A stretch of DNA of 64,000 nucleotides from Shouchella patagoniensis (GCF_002019705.1 NZ_KV917377.1:62001-126000); one strand, 5' to 3'; positions 42,528-52,547 are shown, counted from the first letter of the stretch. Translations and numbers: made by a program. The notes: a model not told the origin generated them from the sequence alone.

Positions 42528-44183
42528 ATGGTTCATTCTTTTTCAAGTGAGAATCGTTCAGAATATGTGCAAAAGCTGAAAGAAAACGTACTTGACGTAT
42601 TGGTGATAGGCGGAGGTGTGACTGGAGCAGGAATTGCTTTGGATGCTGCTGTGCGTGGGTTGGAAATAGGACTTGTAGACATGCAAGATTTTGGATCAGG
42701 TAGTTCAAGTCATTTATCCAGTTTGTTTCATAATGAATTGAGACAAGCGCATCAATTGGATATGAAATGGCATGGAGAATGTGTAAGGGAAAGAGTCATT
42801 CTTCAGGAAAACGCGCCCCATTTAATGAAGCAATCACCTTTGATGCTCCCGTCATATCGAATTAGTGTTTTGGGGAGGCATTCGTTTGGTTCCAAATTAG
42901 TTGAACGTATTTCTGAAATGGCCCGAGGAGAAAAACGTAAGACGATGGCAAAAAAAGAACTTGCACAAGTTGCTCCTTTCTTTACCGATAAATCAATTAA
43001 AGGTGCAGCTATTTATCGAGAGTTTTGGCGTGACGAGACGCGTTTAACAATTGATTTGCTTAAAGAAGCGGCAAAGCGAGGTGTGACAGCCTTGAACTAT
43101 GCCAAAGTTGAAAGCTTTCTATATGAAGAAGGGCAGGCAAAAGGTGTATTAATTATTGACCAGTTAAATGGGGATGTATACAAAGTGTATGCAAAAAAAA
43201 TTATTAATGCGAGTGGTGTCTGGATTGATTCGTTAAGAGAGCAGGATCGTTCAATTTCTAAAAAGTCGATTCATTATACAAGTGACCGTTTTTTTGCATT
43301 AAAAAAAGAAAAACTCCCAATTGAACATATATTGTACATGGAAACAAAGGAAAAAAAATTGCTTAGTTTAATTCCCAGGGGTCATTATGTTCTTATTGCA
43401 TTAACAAGAACGAAACTTGAAAATGAAGTCACTCAGGATATAGATATTGCACTACAGACTTTAAATGATATGTTTACTCAAGCAAATCTCTCGAAGGAAG
43501 ATATCCAAGTCCAGTGGGAAGTAAGACGGCCATTTATTACAGATGCAGGGAAGAACAAACGAGAAGTAATAAAGTTAAATGATTGGTTTATTTCAGAGTC
43601 GGGACTCATTACAGTTGTTTGCAGTCAATTAACAAGCTATCGGCTAATTGCTAAACAAGTTGTTGATTGGTTATGTAAGTCTTTTCAGGTTTCGACTGCT
43701 TGTGAAACAGATACGTTAACGTTATCTGGTGGTTATGTTGGAGGTATGGATCACCTCATAAATTATAAAGAAAAACGCATAACTGAAGGACAGCAGTATG
43801 GATTGACATTAGATGAATCAGAACGTATAGTGGATCGTTATGGATCGAATACAGGTCAAATTTATGCACGGGTTTGGGCATATAAAAAACAAGCTCATTT
43901 ATTTGGATTGCCCGATCAGATTTTTGCAGAACTTTTATACAGTATAGAGGAAGAAATGACAGCAACGCCTGTTGATTTCTTCGAGCGTCGCACTGGATAT
44001 TTATATTTGAACAAGGAATTGTCACTTCAAATGAAGGAACCCGTATTACGGTATATGCGTGATCGTTTTAATTGGTCAGAACAAGAAGAAAGAAAACACC
44101 GCGATCATTTAGAAGAGAAGATGGCTCAAGCTTATCGACTTGATCAAGTAAATCTCCTAGAAAAGAGAAACAGCAACGTGTAA
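42528..44183 (+). CDS. Strongly diverged homologue of aerobic glycerol-3-phosphate dehydrogenase (GlpD)
   Basis: This 551-residue protein has GlpD length and domain order: FAD-binding VIGGGVTGAGIALDAAVRGL near residue 26, INASGVWID, and a C-terminal helical domain. But conserved GlpD signatures are replaced: the segment normally SSRSTKLxHGGLRYL reads SSSHLSSLFHNELRQAH, the GTTDT segment reads IALTRTKLE, and GGKLTTYR reads CSQLTSYR. FAD binding is plausible; oxidation of glycerol-3-phosphate is doubtful. ATG at 42528 follows TAGGAGAGGG; a longer frame overlapping sfsA lacks a ribosome binding site. It is an intact, expressed-looking gene, followed by pgcA after 36 bases. Confidence 0.8.
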   Translation: MVHSFSSENRSEYVQKLKENVLDVLVIGGGVTGAGIALDAAVRGLEIGLVDMQDFGSGSSSHLSSLFHNELRQAHQLDMKWHGECVRERVILQENAPHLMKQSPLMLPSYRISVLGRHSFGSKLVERISEMARGEKRKTMAKKELAQVAPFFTDKSIKGAAIYREFWRDETRLTIDLLKEAAKRGVTALNYAKVESFLYEEGQAKGVLIIDQLNGDVYKVYAKKIINASGVWIDSLREQDRSISKKSIHYTSDRFFALKKEKLPIEHILYMETKEKKLLSLIPRGHYVLIALTRTKLENEVTQDIDIALQTLNDMFTQANLSKEDIQVQWEVRRPFITDAGKNKREVIKLNDWFISESGLITVVCSQLTSYRLIAKQVVDWLCKSFQVSTACETDTLTLSGGYVGGMDHLINYKEKRITEGQQYGLTLDESERIVDRYGSNTGQIYARVWAYKKQAHLFGLPDQIFAELLYSIEEEMTATPVDFFERRTGYLYLNKELSLQMKEPVLRYMRDRFNWSEQEERKHRDHLEEKMAQAYRLDQVNLLEKRNSNV

Positions 44184-44219
44184 TATAAAAGAGCAAGATA
44201 GTGTGAGAGGGGTAGCTTC

Positions 44220-45959
44220 ATGGATACTAAAACAGAAATCAAAAGATGGAGTGAGTTTATCGCTCTAGAGCAAGATGTTCGTAAGGAACTTGAAGCGATT
44301 ATGGGGGACGAAAGTGCTCTAGAAGATAGCTTTTACCGTGAACTTGCTTTTGGCACAGGAGGAATGCGCGGAGAAATTGGTCCTGGTCCAAACCGCATGA
44401 ATACATATACAGTAAGAAAAGCAGCTGAAGGTTTAGCGCGTTTTATAGAAAAGCGTGGAGAAGATGCAAAAAGACGAGGTGTGGCAATTGCATTTGATTC
44501 GAGGCATAAATCTGCAAAATTCGCCCACGAAGCTGCTATTACTCTTGGTGCCCATGGGATAAAAGCCTATGTGTTTTATGACTTACGACCAACTCCAGAA
44601 TTGTCGTTTGCTGTTCGGTACTTGCAAGCAGAAGCCGGTATAGTTATTACCGCTTCCCACAATCCGCCTGAATATAATGGATTTAAAGTTTACGGGGCAG
44701 ATGGTGGTCAATTTCCACCAGAGCTCGCAGAGGAACTTGTGGATTGTGTATCGTCAATTGAAGATGAATTGACGATTGAGGTGGGAGATGAAGCGAAGCT
44801 AAAAGCAGCTCAAATGTATGAAGTGATTTCTGATGAGATTGATAATGCTTATAATGAAGCATTAAAAACAATTTTGTTACAACCAGATCTAGCGAAAGAT
44901 AAAGGAAAAGAGTTAAACATTGTTTTTACACCACTACACGGCACTGCCAATCATTCAGTTCGTCGAGTTTTAGAAGAGACAGGGTTCACAAACGTGGTTG
45001 TTGTAAAAGAACAAGAGCTACCCGATCCACAGTTCTCAACAGTCAAATCACCAAATCCCGAGGAGCACGCCGCTTTTGCATTAGCCATTGAATACGGTAA
45101 AAGCATGGATGCAGATGTTCTTCTCGCAACAGATCCAGATGCTGATCGAGTTGGGCTGGCGGTGAAAAACACTGAAGGTGAATACATCGTATTAACTGGG
45201 AACCAGACAGGCGCTCTAATGCTTGATTATTTATTGGAACAACGAAAATCAACGAACAGTTTACCAGAAAATGGCGTTGTTTTAAAAACGATTGTAACTT
45301 CTGAGATCGGTAAAGCAATTGCAAATGCTTATGGATTAACCACAATAGATACATTAACTGGCTTTAAGTTCATAGGTGAGAAAATGGGCGAATATGAACG
45401 TACTGGTGAACATGATTTTCTATTTGGGTATGAAGAAAGTTATGGATACTTGATTGGTGATTTTGTTCGTGATAAAGATGCTGTTCAGGCTTGTTTGTTT
45501 GCCGCAGAGCTTGCCCTTCACTACAAAGAAAAAGGAATGACCGTATACGAAGGTTTAATTGATGTATATCATAAGTATGGTTTTTATCGCGAAGGGCTTC
45601 ATTCTCTTACGTTAAAAGGAAAAGAAGGGGCTGAAAAAATCACATCAATTCTTTTGTCTTTACGTCAAGAGCCTCCAAAGCATATGGGCGGGATAGACGT
45701 TGCCCGTGTAGAAGATTATGAAAGAAGTAGTGTGTTAACAATCGCGACGGGAGCATCAGCTGCAATCAACTTGCCGTCATCAAATGTTTTAAAATATGTA
45801 CTTGAAGACGGTTCATGGTTCTGTGTTCGTCCTTCAGGAACCGAACCAAAAGTGAAGTTCTATTTTGGGGTTGTGGGAAAGAACTTAGAAGATAGTGAAT
45901 CTAAGCTCAAGCATTTACAACAGGCGGTTATGGCATATATGGAAGCTTTCATTCATTAA
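44220..45959 (+). CDS. pgcA: Phosphoglucomutase / phosphomannomutase (alpha-PGM type)
   Basis: This 579-residue enzyme interconverts glucose-1- and glucose-6-phosphate, linking glycogen, teichoic acid and UDP-glucose metabolism to glycolysis. It has the catalytic serine loop [16 protein letters not shown] near residue 144, the metal loop DPDADRVG near 304, the sugar loop [12 protein letters not shown] near 404 and the phosphate loop [13 protein letters not shown] near 540. Length equals B. subtilis PgcA (YhxB). The nearby glycogen operon is a metabolic partner. Confidence 0.95.
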   Translation: MDTKTEIKRWSEFIALEQDVRKELEAIMGDESALEDSFYRELAFGTGGMRGEIGPGPNRMNTYTVRKAAEGLARFIEKRGEDAKRRGVAIAFDSRHKSAKFAHEAAITLGAHGIKAYVFYDLRPTPELSFAVRYLQAEAGIVITASHNPPEYNGFKVYGADGGQFPPELAEELVDCVSSIEDELTIEVGDEAKLKAAQMYEVISDEIDNAYNEALKTILLQPDLAKDKGKELNIVFTPLHGTANHSVRRVLEETGFTNVVVVKEQELPDPQFSTVKSPNPEEHAAFALAIEYGKSMDADVLLATDPDADRVGLAVKNTEGEYIVLTGNQTGALMLDYLLEQRKSTNSLPENGVVLKTIVTSEIGKAIANAYGLTTIDTLTGFKFIGEKMGEYERTGEHDFLFGYEESYGYLIGDFVRDKDAVQACLFAAELALHYKEKGMTVYEGLIDVYHKYGFYREGLHSLTLKGKEGAEKITSILLSLRQEPPKHMGGIDVARVEDYERSSVLTIATGASAAINLPSSNVLKYVLEDGSWFCVRPSGTEPKVKFYFGVVGKNLEDSESKLKHLQQAVMAYMEAFIH

Positions 45960-45962
45960 TAT

Positions 45963-45998
45963 AAAAAACACTTGTCTAAGCTCGGACAAGTGTTTTTT
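45963..45998 (+). terminator. Terminator of pgcA
   Basis: A perfect 14-base stem (AAAAAACACTTGTC with GACAAGTGTTTTTT) encloses an eight-base loop and provides the T-run. Confidence 0.92.
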
Positions 45999-46008
45999 GT
46001 GCATTTCT

Positions 46009-46037
46009 TCATGATCCAAAGAGATGGTTCATACAAT
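46009..46037 (+). promoter_or_regulatory. Sigma-E promoter of spoVR
   Basis: TCATGAT, a 14-base spacer and CATACAAT; the -10 is identical to the sigma-E consensus. It lies just after the pgcA terminator and 25 bases before the spoVR start, and sigma-E transcription of spoVR is known in B. subtilis. Confidence 0.8.
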
Positions 46038-46061
46038 GAAAGAATAAAGGAGGGAGACCGT

Positions 46062-47453
46062 TTGTCTGATAACTGGAAAGAATTAGAGTATGCGATTAGT
46101 GAAATTACTGAAATTGCGAGCGGCTTTGGCCTTGATTTTTATGAAATGCGTTATGAAATTTGTCCAGCCGATATTATTTATACGTTTGGTGCCTATGGCA
46201 TGCCAACAAGGTATAGTCATTGGTCATTCGGTAAGCAATACCATAAAATGAAATTACAATATGATCTTGGACTTAGCAAGATCTATGAGTTAGTTATCAA
46301 TTCAGATCCTTGTTATGCGTTTTTGCTTGATAGTAACACATTGATTCAAAACAAGTTAATTGTCGCTCATGTTCTTGGTCATTGTGATTTCTTTAAAAAT
46401 AATGTTCGTTTCTTAAATACAAGAAGAGATATGGTAGAAAGCATGAGTGCTACAGCTGAAAGGATTGCTAACTATGAACATAGTTACGGGAAAGAAGCAG
46501 TCGAGAACTTTTTGGATGCAGTCTTAGCTATCCAAGAACATATAGACCCAACGCTAGTTAAGCCAAAAGAAGAAGAACAACAAACGATCGGAAGAAAACG
46601 AGTTTCTGAATATGAAGACTTATGGGGATTAGAGGAACCAGTAAAAAAAGAACTAATTAAAAGAAGGGATCAATTTCCTTCTGGCCCTGAAAAAGATTTG
46701 CTTTCGTTTATTGAGAACCATAGTAGAGAATTAGAACCATGGCAACGAGACATTTTAACGATGATGCGGGAAGAAATGCTTTATTTTTGGCCGCAGTTAG
46801 AAACGAAAATTATGAATGAAGGTTGGGCATCTTTTTGGCACGCACGCATTATTCGGGAAATGGAGTTAACGAGTGATGAGGCGATTGAGTTTGCGAAATT
46901 GAATGCGGGTGTCGTTCAACCATCAAGAACCTCTATAAATCCATATTATTTAGGGTTAAAAATGTTTGAAAATATTGAGAGACGTTACAACGAACCAACA
47001 GAAGAAATGATTCGTCTTCAAGGAGTAAAACCAGGCAGTGGACGCGAAAAAATGTTTGAGGTAAGGGAAATTGAATCTGACACATCCTTTTTGCGAAACT
47101 ATTTAACGAAAGAACTTGTTTATGAAGAGGATATGTATTTATTCCAAAAGCAAGGCAGTGATTATAAGATTATTGATAAAGCATGGGAAGGGGTGCGTGA
47201 TCAATTAACCCAATCTCGTATTAATGGTGGTTTCCCTTATTTAGTTGTTACGAATGGCGATTATATGAAAAATGGAGAACTTTATATAACACATCAATAT
47301 GAAGGAACAGAGCTTGACGTTAGTTATATAGAAAAAGTTGTTCCGTACATTCATCAACTATGGGGAAGAGCAGTTCATTTAGAAACCATCGTAAACGAAA
47401 AAAAGATTGCGTTTATTTACGATGGAAACAAAATACACCGAAAGTATTTATAG
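46062..47453 (+). CDS. spoVR: Stage V sporulation protein R
   Basis: This 463-residue cytosolic protein is complete SpoVR (B. subtilis 468). Landmarks are the N-terminal [19 protein letters not shown], the central [14 protein letters not shown] and [12 protein letters not shown], and the C-terminal RNYLTKEL region. It is needed for normal spore cortex formation in B. subtilis; its enterobacterial homologue YcgB accompanies YeaG and YeaH, the PrkA and YhbH counterparts. The TTG at 46062 follows AAAGGAGG and lies just downstream of the sigma-E promoter; an upstream ATG at 45972 would start inside the pgcA terminator. Confidence 0.95.
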   Translation: MSDNWKELEYAISEITEIASGFGLDFYEMRYEICPADIIYTFGAYGMPTRYSHWSFGKQYHKMKLQYDLGLSKIYELVINSDPCYAFLLDSNTLIQNKLIVAHVLGHCDFFKNNVRFLNTRRDMVESMSATAERIANYEHSYGKEAVENFLDAVLAIQEHIDPTLVKPKEEEQQTIGRKRVSEYEDLWGLEEPVKKELIKRRDQFPSGPEKDLLSFIENHSRELEPWQRDILTMMREEMLYFWPQLETKIMNEGWASFWHARIIREMELTSDEAIEFAKLNAGVVQPSRTSINPYYLGLKMFENIERRYNEPTEEMIRLQGVKPGSGREKMFEVREIESDTSFLRNYLTKELVYEEDMYLFQKQGSDYKIIDKAWEGVRDQLTQSRINGGFPYLVVTNGDYMKNGELYITHQYEGTELDVSYIEKVVPYIHQLWGRAVHLETIVNEKKIAFIYDGNKIHRKYL

Positions 47454-47472
47454 GGCAAACATGCCCTTTTTT
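47452..47472 (+). terminator. Terminator of spoVR
   Basis: AGGGCA pairs with TGCCCT around AACA, followed by a T-run; it overlaps the spoVR stop codon. Confidence 0.85.
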
Positions 47473-47519
47473 CATTAGACAATATACATAATAAATTTTC
47501 AAAAAAATTAATAAATCAA

Positions 47520-47548
47520 TTGACGCTACTAACTTTTCAGAGTAAGAT
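47520..47548 (+). promoter_or_regulatory. Sigma-A promoter of the bmrCD-type exporter operon
   Basis: TTGACG and TAAGAT have a 17-base spacer. The expected start of transcription is near 47555. Confidence 0.7.
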
Positions 47549-47555
47549 AAATTTT

Positions 47556-47609
47556 ATGACTAAAAAGAGTTTCGTAAATCTAAGTATTAATAATCAAGAG
47601 GTGATGTAA
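47556..47609 (+). CDS. Possible 17-residue leader peptide of the exporter operon
   Basis: An ATG at the predicted transcription start opens a 17-codon frame whose TAA ends two bases before the GTG of the exporter gene. The exporter's ribosome binding site lies inside this frame. B. subtilis bmrCD is controlled through translation of an upstream leader gene, bmrB; this frame is far shorter, lacks its own ribosome binding site and could be chance. Confidence 0.25.
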   Translation: MTKKSFVNLSINNQEVM

Positions 47610-47611
47610 AG

Positions 47612-49360
47612 GTGGAGACCTTTAAGCGTCTAGCACGATTTTATCTTCCGGATAAGAAATATTTTATTTTTTCTTTAATTGCGTTAGTTTTTGTAACCGT
47701 CATCACAGTAATATACCCGGTTATTTTACAAATCGCAATTGACGTAGGCATTAGGGAAGGTCAGTACAACATCATTCCTTACTTAGCAATTGGTTTAATC
47801 ATCATTATGGCCATAAAAGGGGTCGCTACTTATGTAAATCAATATTTTGGAGATTTGTTTGGCGTTCGATCCGTATACCGTGTTCGGAAAACGTTGTATG
47901 AAAAACTTCAATTTCTTCCTTTTCGCTATTATGACAATGCTAAAACAGGCGATTTAATGTCGCGTTTAACAGCAGATGTAGAGGCGTTTCGTTTTTTTCT
48001 TTCCTTCGGATTTGCGCAACTTGTAAACTTCGTCTTACTCGTTAGTTTTGCAATGATTGTTATGTTTTATTATTCTGTTCCACTTACTCTTGTGACAATG
48101 GTTACGCTCCCCTTTCTAGCTGTTGCAGTTTATAAATTTGATAAGAGGGTGCATCCAAGTTTTCGTCAGGTCCGAAAATCTCTTGCTAATTTAAATACAA
48201 AAGTTCAGGAAAATGTAAGTGGGATGCATACTGTAAAAGCCCTTTCGCAAGAAACAACTGAAAAGAATCGATTTGAAACGCAAAATGATGATTATCGGAC
48301 AAAGAACTTAACCATTTCTAATGTTTGGGGAACCTACTTTCCATTAATGGAGTTTATAGGAAATGTATCTGCTGTATTATTGCTAGGTTTTGGCGGGTAT
48401 TTAGCCGTACAAGGTCAACTTACCCCTGGAGAACTAACGGCATTTTTTAGCCTTGTTTGGTTTATTATTGGTCCTATTATGAACTTGGGTTTTATAATTA
48501 ATATGTTTTCTCAATCAAAAGCTTCAGGTGAAAGACTTTTAGAGATCCTCGATGAAGAAGAACGAAGCAATGGCCCAGAGCAAACGGAAGAATTCAAAAA
48601 ACTGCGGGGTGAGGTTACGTTTAAGCAAGTGGACTTGCGCTATAATAACAAATCTAAGAATGCACTTTCGCAGATTGAGTTTCATGCTCCTATTGGTTCA
48701 ACAATTGGCTTAGTAGGTGCTACTGGTGCTGGTAAATCAAGTATTATTCAATTGCTCTTACGCTTTTATGATAAAACTGCTGGAGAAATATTATTGGATG
48801 GCAAGCCGATAGAAGAGTATGACGTGAAGGAAATTCGTAAGAATGTAGGAATTGTACTTCAGCAAACATTCCTTTTCTCATCATCAATCCGAGATAACTT
48901 AGCTTACGGGAATTCTGCTGCAACCATGGAAGAAATTATTGAAGCAGCAAAGCGTGCAGATGCGCATGAGTTCATTAATCAATTGCCTGATGGATATGAT
49001 ACAATCCTTGGCGAACGAGGATTAGGTTTGTCAGGGGGGCAAAAACAACGAATTGCTATTGCTCGAGCTATGATTATGAATCCAAGTATTCTCGTAATGG
49101 ATGATTCAACAAGCGCTGTTGATATGCAGACTGAAACAAAGATTCAAAAAGCGATGAAAGAAATCATGCAAGGACGAACAACATTTATTATTGCTCATCG
49201 CATATCTTCGGTAAAACACTGCGATCAAATTCTTGTGCTTAAAGAAGGTGTAATTGAGCAAAGGGGAGAGCATGAATCCTTGCTTCAAGAGGAAGGGTTA
49301 TATAAACGGATATATGATATTCAAAACAAGGACCAACAATACGTGCTTCAACAGGCATAA
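47612..49360 (+). CDS. bmrC: Heterodimeric multidrug ABC exporter subunit, BmrC (YheI)-like
   Basis: This 582-residue half transporter has six membrane helices (about residues 15-300) and a nucleotide-binding domain with Walker A GATGAGKSS near 369, signature LSGGQKQR near 477 and Walker B ILVMDDSTSAVD near 497. The catalytic Glu after Walker B is Asp, the mark of the degenerate-site subunit in heterodimers such as BmrCD. The signature is intact. The start is GTG after AGAGGTGAT. The partner gene follows after 13 bases. Substrates of the B. subtilis pump include several drugs; here they are not known. Confidence 0.9.
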   Translation: METFKRLARFYLPDKKYFIFSLIALVFVTVITVIYPVILQIAIDVGIREGQYNIIPYLAIGLIIIMAIKGVATYVNQYFGDLFGVRSVYRVRKTLYEKLQFLPFRYYDNAKTGDLMSRLTADVEAFRFFLSFGFAQLVNFVLLVSFAMIVMFYYSVPLTLVTMVTLPFLAVAVYKFDKRVHPSFRQVRKSLANLNTKVQENVSGMHTVKALSQETTEKNRFETQNDDYRTKNLTISNVWGTYFPLMEFIGNVSAVLLLGFGGYLAVQGQLTPGELTAFFSLVWFIIGPIMNLGFIINMFSQSKASGERLLEILDEEERSNGPEQTEEFKKLRGEVTFKQVDLRYNNKSKNALSQIEFHAPIGSTIGLVGATGAGKSSIIQLLLRFYDKTAGEILLDGKPIEEYDVKEIRKNVGIVLQQTFLFSSSIRDNLAYGNSAATMEEIIEAAKRADAHEFINQLPDGYDTILGERGLGLSGGQKQRIAIARAMIMNPSILVMDDSTSAVDMQTETKIQKAMKEIMQGRTTFIIAHRISSVKHCDQILVLKEGVIEQRGEHESLLQEEGLYKRIYDIQNKDQQYVLQQA

Positions 49361-49373
49361 GGAAGTGATATAA

Positions 49374-51188
49374 ATGGAACAAGCAAGAAAAAAGTCGCGA
49401 TTTCACTACCCCGTTGAACAGATTATAGAAAAACCGTTTAATTGGAAACAAATGATTCGATTATTCACATTCATTAAACCATATGGTAAAACGCTTTTAC
49501 CTAAAACCATCTTAATGATGCTTATTGCTACAGCAGTCAGACTGGCCATCCCAATTTTTATTGGGGTATTTGCTGTAGATCAGTTGGAAAGAGGCGTAGC
49601 TCAAGGTTCGGATATGATTTTGTATGCTGGTATCGTATTAGCCTTATATCTACTGTCTTATGTAGCGAATGTATTTAGAATTCGTTGGATGAATCGGCTT
49701 GGACAATATGTAATTTTTGATATACGGAAGAAGTTATTTGATCATATCCAACATTTATCACATCGTTTTTTTGATCAACGTTCTGCGGGTTCAATCCTTG
49801 TCAGAGTGATAAATGATGTTAATTCACTACAAGATTTGTTTACAAATGGTGTTATTAACTTGTTAATGGATGTTGTCATGTTGCTTGGGATAGTCGCAAT
49901 CCTCTTTTATTTAAGCCCGGAGCTTGCAATTGTTATATTAATTGTTTTACCAATCATGTTTTTCATCTCCACAAAGTTGCGTAGAAAAATACGTCGCGCT
50001 TGGCAAACAGTACGTTTACGTCAATCACGTTTAAATTCTCACTTAAATGAAAGTATTCAAGGAATTCGCGTCACGCAAGCATACGCACAAGAACAAGAAA
50101 ATATGGAATTCTTTGATGAAGTAAATACACAAAACTACGAGAGCTGGCGTGAAGCAACTAAGCAGAATGCATTATTTCGTCCGTTTGTAGAAATGGCGAG
50201 TGCATTAGGTGGAGCGATATTAATTTGGTATGGTGCTTATTTAATTCAAAGTGATACTAGCGCGCTTGAATTAGGCGTATTTGTAGCTTTTGCTTTTTAT
50301 ATAGGTATGTTTTGGGAACCTATTTCTCGACTAGGTCAAGTATATAACCAATTACTAGTTGGAATGGCCTCGAGTGAACGGATATTTGAGTTTCTTGATG
50401 AAGAACCAAATGTCGTAGATAAAATCGATGCAAAACCGTTAACGAATGTAAAAGGAGAACTCGTTTTTAAAGACGTAGAGTTTTCTTATGACAATAAACG
50501 AAAAGCATTAAACCGAATCAATTTAACGTTCAAAGCAGGCACAACTGTTGCCTTAGTAGGGCATACAGGTTCTGGAAAGTCGACAGTTGTTAATTTAATG
50601 AGTCGTTTTTACGATCCGACAAATGGGGACGTCTTTTTAGACGGCGTCAATTTAAAGGATATTCGTCTAAGCGAATTACGTAAGAATGTTAGCTACGTCT
50701 TACAGGATACGTTTATTTTTGCAGGGACCATTATGGATAATATTCGCTTTGGGAATCCAGAGGCGACAGAGGAACAGATCATAGCTTCTGCCAAAGCAAT
50801 TGGTGCGCATTCATTTATTGAAAAACTCGAAAAAGGCTATCACACGGAAGTAGAAGAACAAGGAAGTGTACTCTCAGTAGGAGAGAGACAGTTACTTTCA
50901 TTTGCCAGAGCCTTATTGGCCGACCCAAAGATCCTTATTTTAGATGAAGCGACTGCTAGTATTGATACAGAAACAGAGTTGAAAATACAAGAAGGCCTAA
51001 AAACACTCTTAGCAGGCAGAACTGCAGTCATGATTGCTCACCGCTTATCTACAATTCGTGATTCCGACAACATCATTGTGCTTGAACATGGCAATATGAT
51101 GGAACAAGGCACACATGATCAATTAATGAAGCACCAAGGTATTTATTTCGCACTTGTTAAGTCTCAATATGCAGCAATTAAAGAGTAA
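49374..51188 (+). CDS. bmrD: Heterodimeric multidrug ABC exporter subunit, BmrD (YheH)-like
   Basis: This 604-residue half transporter has a cytosolic N-terminal extension of about 35 residues and six membrane helices. Its nucleotide-binding domain has Walker A GHTGSGKST near 396, Walker B ILILDEATASID near 521 with the catalytic Glu, and an altered signature LSVGERQLL in place of LSGGQ. Together with the BmrC-like subunit this gives one normal ATP site (Walker motifs here, LSGGQ from BmrC) and one degenerate site. It is shorter than the 673-residue B. subtilis BmrD. Confidence 0.9.
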   Translation: MEQARKKSRFHYPVEQIIEKPFNWKQMIRLFTFIKPYGKTLLPKTILMMLIATAVRLAIPIFIGVFAVDQLERGVAQGSDMILYAGIVLALYLLSYVANVFRIRWMNRLGQYVIFDIRKKLFDHIQHLSHRFFDQRSAGSILVRVINDVNSLQDLFTNGVINLLMDVVMLLGIVAILFYLSPELAIVILIVLPIMFFISTKLRRKIRRAWQTVRLRQSRLNSHLNESIQGIRVTQAYAQEQENMEFFDEVNTQNYESWREATKQNALFRPFVEMASALGGAILIWYGAYLIQSDTSALELGVFVAFAFYIGMFWEPISRLGQVYNQLLVGMASSERIFEFLDEEPNVVDKIDAKPLTNVKGELVFKDVEFSYDNKRKALNRINLTFKAGTTVALVGHTGSGKSTVVNLMSRFYDPTNGDVFLDGVNLKDIRLSELRKNVSYVLQDTFIFAGTIMDNIRFGNPEATEEQIIASAKAIGAHSFIEKLEKGYHTEVEEQGSVLSVGERQLLSFARALLADPKILILDEATASIDTETELKIQEGLKTLLAGRTAVMIAHRLSTIRDSDNIIVLEHGNMMEQGTHDQLMKHQGIYFALVKSQYAAIKE

Positions 51189-51190
51189 GA

Positions 51191-51232
51191 AAAAAACAGC
51201 TTTCTTTCATAAAGAAGAAAGCTGTTTTCTTT
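51191..51232 (+). terminator. Terminator of the bmrCD-type operon
   Basis: AAAACAGCTTTCTT pairs perfectly with AAGAAAGCTGTTTT around an eight-base loop, followed by T-rich sequence. Confidence 0.9.
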
Positions 51233-51242
51233 AATGAATTGA

Positions 51243-51270
51243 TTGACTTTTTAGTTAAATGGGGTAGAAT
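51243..51270 (+). promoter_or_regulatory. Sigma-A promoter of the aminotransferase gene
   Basis: TTGACT and TAGAAT with a 16-base spacer, 72 bases before the start codon. Confidence 0.6.
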
Positions 51271-51342
51271 GGAATCACCCAAAGAATAAACTGATAATAT
51301 TTGGAGTGGAGAGAAACAAGTATAGAGAGGCCAGGGGATAGA

Positions 51343-52545
51343 ATGAAATATGCATTTGCCAAACGAGTGCGCCATCTACAGTCATCGGCCGTACGCGATA
51401 TTCTAAAAGTAGTGAATCAAGGAAACATCATCTCATTTGCTGGTGGCTTACCAGACGATGGTTTATTTCCTGCAAAAGCGATTGAAGATGCTTTCTCTAG
51501 AGCTTTTTCTAAGGGGAATAAAGCACTCCAATATGGAGAAACAGAAGGTTACCGACCTCTTCGAGAAGTAATACTCGAGCGAATGGCTGAAAAAGATATT
51601 ACAGGGTTTACAGCTGACCATGTATTAATGACAACAGGATCGCAGCAAGCAATTGATCTATTCTCAAGGGTATTAATTAGTCCGGGAGACGTTATTCTAA
51701 CTGAAGAACCAACGTATTTAGCTGCTTTACAAGTTTTTCAATCTTATGAGGCTACGATTATTCCAGTTAAATGTGATGAAGACGGCATGATTATGTCAGA
51801 TTTACTATCAAAGATTAAACTTTATAAGCCAAAAATAATGTATGTGGTCCCAACATTCTCAAACCCTGCTGGTCGTGTGTGGACACTGGAACGGCGTAAA
51901 GAACTAATTAAACTTATTCATAAACACCATGTGCTTGTCTTTGAAGATGATCCCTATGGAGATATTCAATTCACGAATGAAGGTTATACACCTATCGCTG
52001 CATTGGATGATGGTTCACATGTACTTTATACAAGTACTTTTTCAAAAACGGCAGTTCCAGCACTACGAACGGGATGGATCGTTGGACCATATCAAGTCAT
52101 TCGCATGATGGCGCAAGCAAAACAAGCAAATGATTTACATTCTAATTCATTAGCCCACCAAGCATTATATGAACTTTGTCGTCATTTTGATCTGGATGGA
52201 CATATACAATCAATTCGTGAATTGTATGCTCATCGGAAAGATGTAATGGTAGAAAGCTTGAGTGCTGCAAAAAAAAGTGGAATCATTACTTTCGAAGAAC
52301 CTAAGGGCGGAATGTTTTTATGGTTAGAGGCAAGTGCAAATGTGAATACTCAGGCCTTATTACCTCGAGCGATTCAAAAAGGTATGGCGTATGTGCCAGG
52401 AGCACCGTTTTATGCAGGGGAGCCTAAACAGAATACACTGCGATTAAACTTCACTCACGCTACTGATGAAGAAATTGTGAAGGGAATGCAGGCGTTGCTA
52501 ACAATGTTCCAAGAAGTTGAGGAGGAGACATCGTTAATTAAATAG
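51343..52545 (+). CDS. PLP-dependent aminotransferase (LysN/2-aminoadipate-type, class I/II)
   Basis: This 400-residue enzyme has the fold-type I layout: ISFAGGLPDDGLFP near residue 34, TTGSQQAIDLFSRVL near 98, PTFSNPAGRVW near 173, EDDPYGDI near 204 and the PLP-lysine motif STFSKTAVPALRTGW near 238. It has no N-terminal GntR domain, so it is an enzyme and not an MocR regulator. Relatives transaminate 2-aminoadipate, aromatic or branched-chain amino acids. ATG at 51343 follows AGGGGATAG; a longer upstream frame is not supported. Confidence 0.88.
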   Translation: MKYAFAKRVRHLQSSAVRDILKVVNQGNIISFAGGLPDDGLFPAKAIEDAFSRAFSKGNKALQYGETEGYRPLREVILERMAEKDITGFTADHVLMTTGSQQAIDLFSRVLISPGDVILTEEPTYLAALQVFQSYEATIIPVKCDEDGMIMSDLLSKIKLYKPKIMYVVPTFSNPAGRVWTLERRKELIKLIHKHHVLVFEDDPYGDIQFTNEGYTPIAALDDGSHVLYTSTFSKTAVPALRTGWIVGPYQVIRMMAQAKQANDLHSNSLAHQALYELCRHFDLDGHIQSIRELYAHRKDVMVESLSAAKKSGIITFEEPKGGMFLWLEASANVNTQALLPRAIQKGMAYVPGAPFYAGEPKQNTLRLNFTHATDEEIVKGMQALLTMFQEVEEETSLIK

Positions 52546-52547
52546 TG

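Noticed and set aside
45972-46061. 30-residue N-terminal extension of SpoVR
   Set aside because: It would start in the pgcA terminator and upstream of the sigma-E promoter; the TTG at 46062 has AAAGGAGG and gives the family length.
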